Assembly: GCA_965205955.1 (NCBI GenBank)
Contig: OZ242192.1
Coordinates: 620,001 to 684,000, forward strand
From: G965202915 sp965205955
Lineage (GTDB): Bacteria; Pseudomonadota; Gammaproteobacteria; Eutrophobiales; Eutrophobiaceae
Direction: 5' to 3'
DNA: 64,000 bases
This document shows positions 59,446 through 64,000 of this stretch, piece after piece. The number at the start of each line of letters is the position of its first letter. Position 1 is the first letter of the stretch. A program made the translations under genes and the position numbers. The notes under the pieces are model-generated. The model did not search any database. It had not been told where the DNA came from and saw only the letters and a program-made list of their open reading frames with translations.

Positions 59446-62125
59446 ATCACAGATTGAAGCAGAAAAGAATTTTACTGTCGTTTTGATTGCCGCATTAAGA
59501 AATGAAGCATTAAGTAATCCTGATCACATACCATCACGAAAAGAGATAGAAGAAATGGCTGAAAAATTTAAGGAGATCATGCATTATTATGGTCCTTTGG
59601 AGAATCCTATAAAAGAAGCTTTATCTTCGGTTGATTCAAAGATGGGGCTTGGTGTTTCTCTGATTGATACCAATGCAGATCATGATGAAGACTGGATTAA
59701 GCGTGAAGATATAAACTGGTTTTACTCTGAAGCGTATGAGAGATTTTTGAAATCAGAAAAATGGCCTCCAACAGTTGTACAATCTTTAAGTAATGTCGGC
59801 GAAAAAATACTTGGACATCTTCAGGATCCTGACTCTGAAGGCAGATGGGATAGGCGTGGTCTGGTCATAGGTCATGTTCAATCAGGAAAAACAGCAAATT
59901 ATCTTGGCCTTACGGCCAAAGCAGCAGATGCCGGTTATAAATTTATTATCGTGATCGCCGGTGTACACAATAACCTGAGAAAACAGACTCAGGAGCGTGT
60001 AGATGCAGGGTTCATAGGTCGTTCCAGTGATCCTGAAGCCAGAAACATCATAGGTGTAGGGTATCGGGCATATCCTCATCCGGCAACGCTAACAACAATA
60101 TATAAAGACTTTAATAAACAAACCGCTGCCCAAAGTGGGTGGAGTATTAATGATTTCAGTAGGCCTATTATTCTTGTCATTAAAAAGAATGTGTCAACTC
60201 TTAAATCACTTCACAAATGGTTGAAAGAGCTGAACGCTACAGGTAACGGACAGATTTCTGATGTGCCAATGCTTATGATTGACGATGAAGCGGATCACGC
60301 TTCTATTAATACTAATAAAGAAGATATTGATCCGACCAGGACAAACAGGATGATCCGTGAGATTTTGAGCCTGTTCGATAAGTCTTGCTACGTTGGTTAT
60401 ACGGCAACTCCTTTTGCCAATATCTTTATCAATCCTGAAGCCTATGATGATGAAGTGCGGGAAGAATTGTTTCCCAGAGATTTTATTTATTGCCTTGATG
60501 CGCCCAATACTTATGTGGGACCGGACAAGTTTTTCCTGGAGGACGAAAGCAGTGAAAAATTTTTAGAAGTAATTCAAGATGCTGAAAATTACATACCATT
60601 TTCTCATAAGAAATATCATGATATTCCTGATCTTCCTCCTTCTCTATACAGAGCTATTCGACAATTTGTAATTGTTAGAGCAATACGAAATTTGCGAGGA
60701 CAGCAAAACAGCCACTGCTCAATGATGGTTAATGTATCAAGATTTGTAGATGTTCAGAACACGGTTCGAGACTATATTAGTATTCATCTGAAAAAACTGA
60801 GAGAAGCCATAAAAGCGAATTACGCAATGTCAGAAAAGATTTCTGCGAGCAATGAATATATGAGGATGATTAAAGATGTTTTTGATAAGGATTTCCATGA
60901 ATGTGGTTCTAGCTGGCCTGAGATAAAGGCAGAGCTTCTTAAAGCTGTCGAAAGCATCAGATATTTTGTTGTTAACAGTAAATCTGATGAGGTTCTTGAT
61001 TATAAAAAGTACGAAAAAGGCGGAACAGGTCTTACAGCAATTGCTGTGGGTGGCTTAAGCCTCTCACGGGGACTTACAATAGAAGGACTATGCATCAGTT
61101 ATATGTACCGTAATACTCGCATGTATGACACACTCATGCAGATGGGACGCTGGTTTGGCTATCGTCCAGGATATGAGGATTTATGCCGTGTTCATCTCTC
61201 AAACGACTCGATTGACTGGTATGCACATATAGCACAATCTGCAGATGATCTTCGTGAGCAGATTAAACAGATGCGTAGAGACCGACTTAGCCCCGAGCAG
61301 TTCGGTTTGTATGTCAAGTCTCATCCTGACGGGCTTTTGATTACAGCTGGAAATAAGATGCGCGCTGGTGAAAAAATAAATGTAGAACAGAATTTTAGTG
61401 GAAGATTATTGGAAAGTTATATACTTTCAGATGATGAGGAAATGAACTCTGCCAACAGGCAGTTGATAGCAAAGTACTGGAAATCCGGCTTTGGCAAAGG
61501 AAGTGAATCTGTCAAAGGTACTAATAAAGGCTGGATCATAGAAAATGTTGCAATAGATGAAATCGAGCATTTCTTATATTCTTTCCGTAGCCCTCCAGAG
61601 TTTGCAGAACAAAAAAATGCTGCCGTCAGTTATTTGAAAGAGATTGAAGATGATTTTCCTGTAGCAGATGTTCTGCTGATTTCTATGAAAGATAATGAAA
61701 ACAGAGAAAAACATCAATTAAGTGCACAACTCAGAAAAAGCGCCTCCAAGCCTGGAAATCTATGGAGACTGAGTAAAGACCGTGTTGCCAGTAGAGGAGA
61801 CGAGAAGATTGGTCTCATTGATATACAGATTGAAGAAGCCAAAAACCTTGCCAAAGAAAGTGACAGTGATAAAAATCCATCTGACTTGCATTATAGAAGT
61901 ATACGGAAGAAACCATTGCTTATGATTCATACACTTAATCTTGGATCGGAGAGAGAAAGACAGAAAAATGTTCCCGCCTTTGGAATCAGCTTCCCGCCGG
62001 GAGATTATTCTAAAGTAGTAAGTGTTGTAGCAAATCCCATATGGATAAGGCAGTTGCATGGAGGAATTTCTGATTCACCTGATGAAGAGGAGGATTTTGA
62101 TGAGTCAGAACACTCCCTGGGATGA
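59432..62125 (+). CDS. Z1-domain helicase-like ATPase
   Basis: 897 residues from ATG 59432 with AGGAGG just upstream. Walker A GHVQSGKTANYLGL, Walker B LMIDDEADHASINT, motif III VGYTATPFANIFI, and a C-terminal helicase half with GGLSLSRGLTIEGLCISYMY and QMGRWFGYRPGY (motif V/VI). The Z1 family is found in defence operons and is superfamily-2-like. Overlaps the preceding gene by 14 bp and the next by 26 bp, indicating tight coupling. Confidence 0.92.
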   Translation: MSQNKSQIEAEKNFTVVLIAALRNEALSNPDHIPSRKEIEEMAEKFKEIMHYYGPLENPIKEALSSVDSKMGLGVSLIDTNADHDEDWIKREDINWFYSEAYERFLKSEKWPPTVVQSLSNVGEKILGHLQDPDSEGRWDRRGLVIGHVQSGKTANYLGLTAKAADAGYKFIIVIAGVHNNLRKQTQERVDAGFIGRSSDPEARNIIGVGYRAYPHPATLTTIYKDFNKQTAAQSGWSINDFSRPIILVIKKNVSTLKSLHKWLKELNATGNGQISDVPMLMIDDEADHASINTNKEDIDPTRTNRMIREILSLFDKSCYVGYTATPFANIFINPEAYDDEVREELFPRDFIYCLDAPNTYVGPDKFFLEDESSEKFLEVIQDAENYIPFSHKKYHDIPDLPPSLYRAIRQFVIVRAIRNLRGQQNSHCSMMVNVSRFVDVQNTVRDYISIHLKKLREAIKANYAMSEKISASNEYMRMIKDVFDKDFHECGSSWPEIKAELLKAVESIRYFVVNSKSDEVLDYKKYEKGGTGLTAIAVGGLSLSRGLTIEGLCISYMYRNTRMYDTLMQMGRWFGYRPGYEDLCRVHLSNDSIDWYAHIAQSADDLREQIKQMRRDRLSPEQFGLYVKSHPDGLLITAGNKMRAGEKINVEQNFSGRLLESYILSDDEEMNSANRQLIAKYWKSGFGKGSESVKGTNKGWIIENVAIDEIEHFLYSFRSPPEFAEQKNAAVSYLKEIEDDFPVADVLLISMKDNENREKHQLSAQLRKSASKPGNLWRLSKDRVASRGDEKIGLIDIQIEEAKNLAKESDSDKNPSDLHYRSIRKKPLLMIHTLNLGSERERQKNVPAFGISFPPGDYSKVVSVVANPIWIRQLHGGISDSPDEEEDFDESEHSLG

Positions 62126-63068
62126 TATTAAAACACCTAAAGATGATCTGAGTGTACGGCAGATCAAAGACAGTAAAAATCTGCCTTTATACTGGGGGAA
62201 AGACGCTACTGGTCATTGCATTTTTATTGTTGAGCTTGAGGGCGATCATGCGGCCCTATTTCACAGACATTCGATATCGGTGCATGGCATCAAAACTGAT
62301 TTGAGGTTTCTTAGTACAACAAAGAATCAGGGTCTGGTCGTTACATTAGAAAAACATATTGATCAGGATCTGTTTTTCAGCCTTTGTGACACACTTATTA
62401 ATGCCCTTGGTGAAATATCTGATTCAGCCGTAGGCCTTTCTGTGACCCTGTCGCAGATTAAACGCTGGAAAGCATTCATGGCGGGGAAAAGGGGCAGAGT
62501 TCTCACTGCTGAAGAAATCAGAGGCCTGTTCAGTGAGTTGAAGTTTTTTCAGAATATGCTGCATGAAGGTTTCTCAGAGAAAGATGTTTGTGAAGCATGG
62601 CAGGGGCCGGTAACATCTCATCAGGACTTTATATTTTCCAACACCGCTGTAGAGATTAAATCTCTTTCTGGCAGAGAACGCAGCACAGTCCGTATATCCT
62701 CAGAAGATCAGCTTGAGGGGGTGAATGACAATCTGTTTATGAAAGTTTTCAGACTGATAGATATGCCAGATTCTGACAGGGCTCTTTCCTTAAATAGCTT
62801 GGTTAAACAATTGAAGGAAAGCCTCGAGGACGCTGGAGCCATAGAGGATTTCTCAACAAAGCTGGCCAAGGCCGGTTATGTTGAGTTGCGTATATATGAC
62901 ACACCAGAATTTCTTGTTGCTGAAGAAAAGACCTATCACGTTCTGGAGGCATTTCCTCGCCTTATAAGATCAGAATTACCCGGTGGAGTTTTGAAGGTTG
63001 GTTACGAAATCAAGCTGGAAATGATGGAGCCCTTTGAAATTAACGGCAAGGAGATATGGAGCAGGTAA
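62100..63068 (+). CDS. PD-(D/E)XK nuclease-like protein (DUF4420 type)
   Basis: 322 residues from ATG 62100, chosen for its GAGGAGG site; an in-frame start at 62058 lies deeper in the Z1 gene. The nuclease-like signature is SHQDFIFSNTAVEIKSLSG, with the Asp and the E-x-K pair, followed by RISSEDQLEG, the pattern of the DUF4420 family that accompanies Z1 proteins. It is the most likely cleaving subunit (inference). AIPR follows after one base. Confidence 0.88.
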   Translation: MSQNTPWDDIKTPKDDLSVRQIKDSKNLPLYWGKDATGHCIFIVELEGDHAALFHRHSISVHGIKTDLRFLSTTKNQGLVVTLEKHIDQDLFFSLCDTLINALGEISDSAVGLSVTLSQIKRWKAFMAGKRGRVLTAEEIRGLFSELKFFQNMLHEGFSEKDVCEAWQGPVTSHQDFIFSNTAVEIKSLSGRERSTVRISSEDQLEGVNDNLFMKVFRLIDMPDSDRALSLNSLVKQLKESLEDAGAIEDFSTKLAKAGYVELRIYDTPEFLVAEEKTYHVLEAFPRLIRSELPGGVLKVGYEIKLEMMEPFEINGKEIWSR

Positions 63069-63069
63069 A

Positions 63070-64000
63070 ATGGAACAGTCCATACAGGAATTTTTTCATG
63101 ACTTTCGCCAGGAACTTATGGCCGGTGCGGAAGCAAATCAGAACTTTCAGCTGGCTGAATTTGCAGAAGCTGTCACTAATGAACTTATTGACACAGGGTT
63201 TATTGAAGGCTTTGAGTTTTGTCATTTCAGAGCGCAAAGAGGCATACGGGTAGATGGTTACTGCTTTAATGATGAAGAAAGGACTCTGGATCTGTTTGTT
63301 GCCGATTTTGATTGCCGGGATGAGCTTTTATCACTGACAAAAACAGAAACTGAATCTGCTTTTAAACGCGTCGTCAGTTTTTTTGAGGCCAGCAAAGAAA
63401 AGCGGCTTTATCAGGAGCTGGAGGATACTGCCCCGGAATATGGCCTGGCAAGGCAGATAGACGAGCACGGCGGTCTAATCCGCAAGATCAGTTTTTTCCT
63501 TCTTTCCGAGCGTGCGCTCAGCGACAGGCTGCAGGCGCTGGATGATAATGAGGTCTGCGGAATACCTGCTACTTATCATATATGGGATATATCCAGATTG
63601 CAGCGCCAGAGAAGTTCACGCGGCCATAAAGAAGCACTGGACATCAGATTCCCTGATGTTTTTGGAACAGGTATCTCATGCCTGTCGGCTTATCTGGGTT
63701 CAGAGACCTATCAATCCTACCTGATTGTTATACCCGCCACTATTCTTGCTTCTTTATATGATAGATACGGCGCAAGGCTTCTGGAGCAGAACGTAAGATG
63801 CTTTTTACAGGCACGCGGCAACGTCAATAAAGGTATCAGAAATACCATTATCAAAGAACCACAGATGTTCTTTGCCTATAACAATGGGATTACCGCTACT
63901 GCACAGGAAGTAGAAACAAGAAAAACTGCATCCGGTCTGGAGATTGTTCGGATAAAAGACCTGCAGATTGTGAATGGTGGGCAGACTACAGCATCATTGT
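63070..64000 (+). CDS. AIPR-family protein, partial (runs off window)
   Basis: About 310 residues are visible from ATG 63070, without a stop. Characteristic AIPR segments are RYGARLLEQNVRCFLQARG, VNKGIRNTIIKEPQMFFAYN, NNGITATAQEVE and LQIVNGGQTTASL. AIPR (abortive infection phage resistance) proteins accompany Z1 and PD-(D/E)XK genes in defence operons; their activity is not well defined. Further genes of the operon may lie beyond 64000. Confidence 0.92.
   Translation, partial: MEQSIQEFFHDFRQELMAGAEANQNFQLAEFAEAVTNELIDTGFIEGFEFCHFRAQRGIRVDGYCFNDEERTLDLFVADFDCRDELLSLTKTETESAFKRVVSFFEASKEKRLYQELEDTAPEYGLARQIDEHGGLIRKISFFLLSERALSDRLQALDDNEVCGIPATYHIWDISRLQRQRSSRGHKEALDIRFPDVFGTGISCLSAYLGSETYQSYLIVIPATILASLYDRYGARLLEQNVRCFLQARGNVNKGIRNTIIKEPQMFFAYNNGITATAQEVETRKTASGLEIVRIKDLQIVNGGQTTASL

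Overview
The window looks like chromosomal DNA of a gammaproteobacterium. Gene order supports this: mrcA divergent from pilMNOPQ-aroK-aroB; recA-(small gene)-alaS-lysC; argS-ftsN; priA; radC divergent from coaBC, followed by an algC-like gene, argB, pyrE and xthA; plus a Coq7-type ubiquinone hydroxylase and OxyR with its two redox cysteines. A CbbY-type phosphatase and a periplasmic rhodanese hint at a sulfur-oxidising or autotrophic relative, but nothing here proves the lifestyle or fixes the order. No rRNA, CRISPR array or prophage is visible. One tRNA (Phe, GAA) is present.

Layout. 1-3.7 kb (minus): response regulator, metallo-beta-lactamase protein, thiS, thiG, trmB and a partial cysQ. 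3.7-4.3 kb: a gene-poor stretch bounded by a 28-bp inverted repeat. 4.3-11.5 kb: radC, coaBC, membrane-anchored algC-like gene, argB, a coiled-coil exported protein, pyrE, xthA. 11.7-15.6 kb: a visibly GC-richer block gnnA-gnnB-lpxB-coq7; gnnAB beside lpxB predicts lipid A built on a 3-amino sugar with amide-linked chains. 15.7-20.7 kb: hsp20 (with a sigma32-like promoter), a Deg protease, oxyR, cbbY, a sulfotransferase. 20.8-29.5 kb (minus): a small cysteine protein, cysN-cysD, lysC, alaS, a small DUF7662-like gene where recX normally sits, and recA. 29.6-40 kb: a WYL regulator, tadA-pncC-thpR, argS-ftsN, a rhodanese, priA, mrcA. 40-49.2 kb (plus): pilMNOPQ, aroK-aroB-dgt-hisC. 49.4-52.4 kb: tRNA-Phe, dacB, a MetX-like alpha/beta hydrolase.

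From about 51.1 kb to the right edge the window becomes accessory DNA. It holds a solo IS end, a relic of the C-terminus of a cytosine-5 methyltransferase, a complete IS5-family element with a TTAA target duplication, two unknown small genes, a decayed IS3-family orfA, a bidirectional terminator, and a tandem array in which three 9-codon reading frames with the peptide MPEGIN(K/R)(L/F) are spaced about 107 bp apart. A frameshifted helix-turn-helix gene follows.

The last 8 kb is one tightly overlapping plus-strand operon: cytosine-5 DNA methyltransferase, Vsr-like endonuclease, GHKL (MORC/Hsp90-like) ATPase, Z1-domain helicase-like ATPase, PD-(D/E)XK protein and an AIPR-family protein cut by the window edge. 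I read it as a multi-gene anti-phage restriction-type system of the MORC/Z1 class. It is the most interesting object in the window. The older methyltransferase relic and decayed regulator suggest repeated turnover of defence genes at this site.
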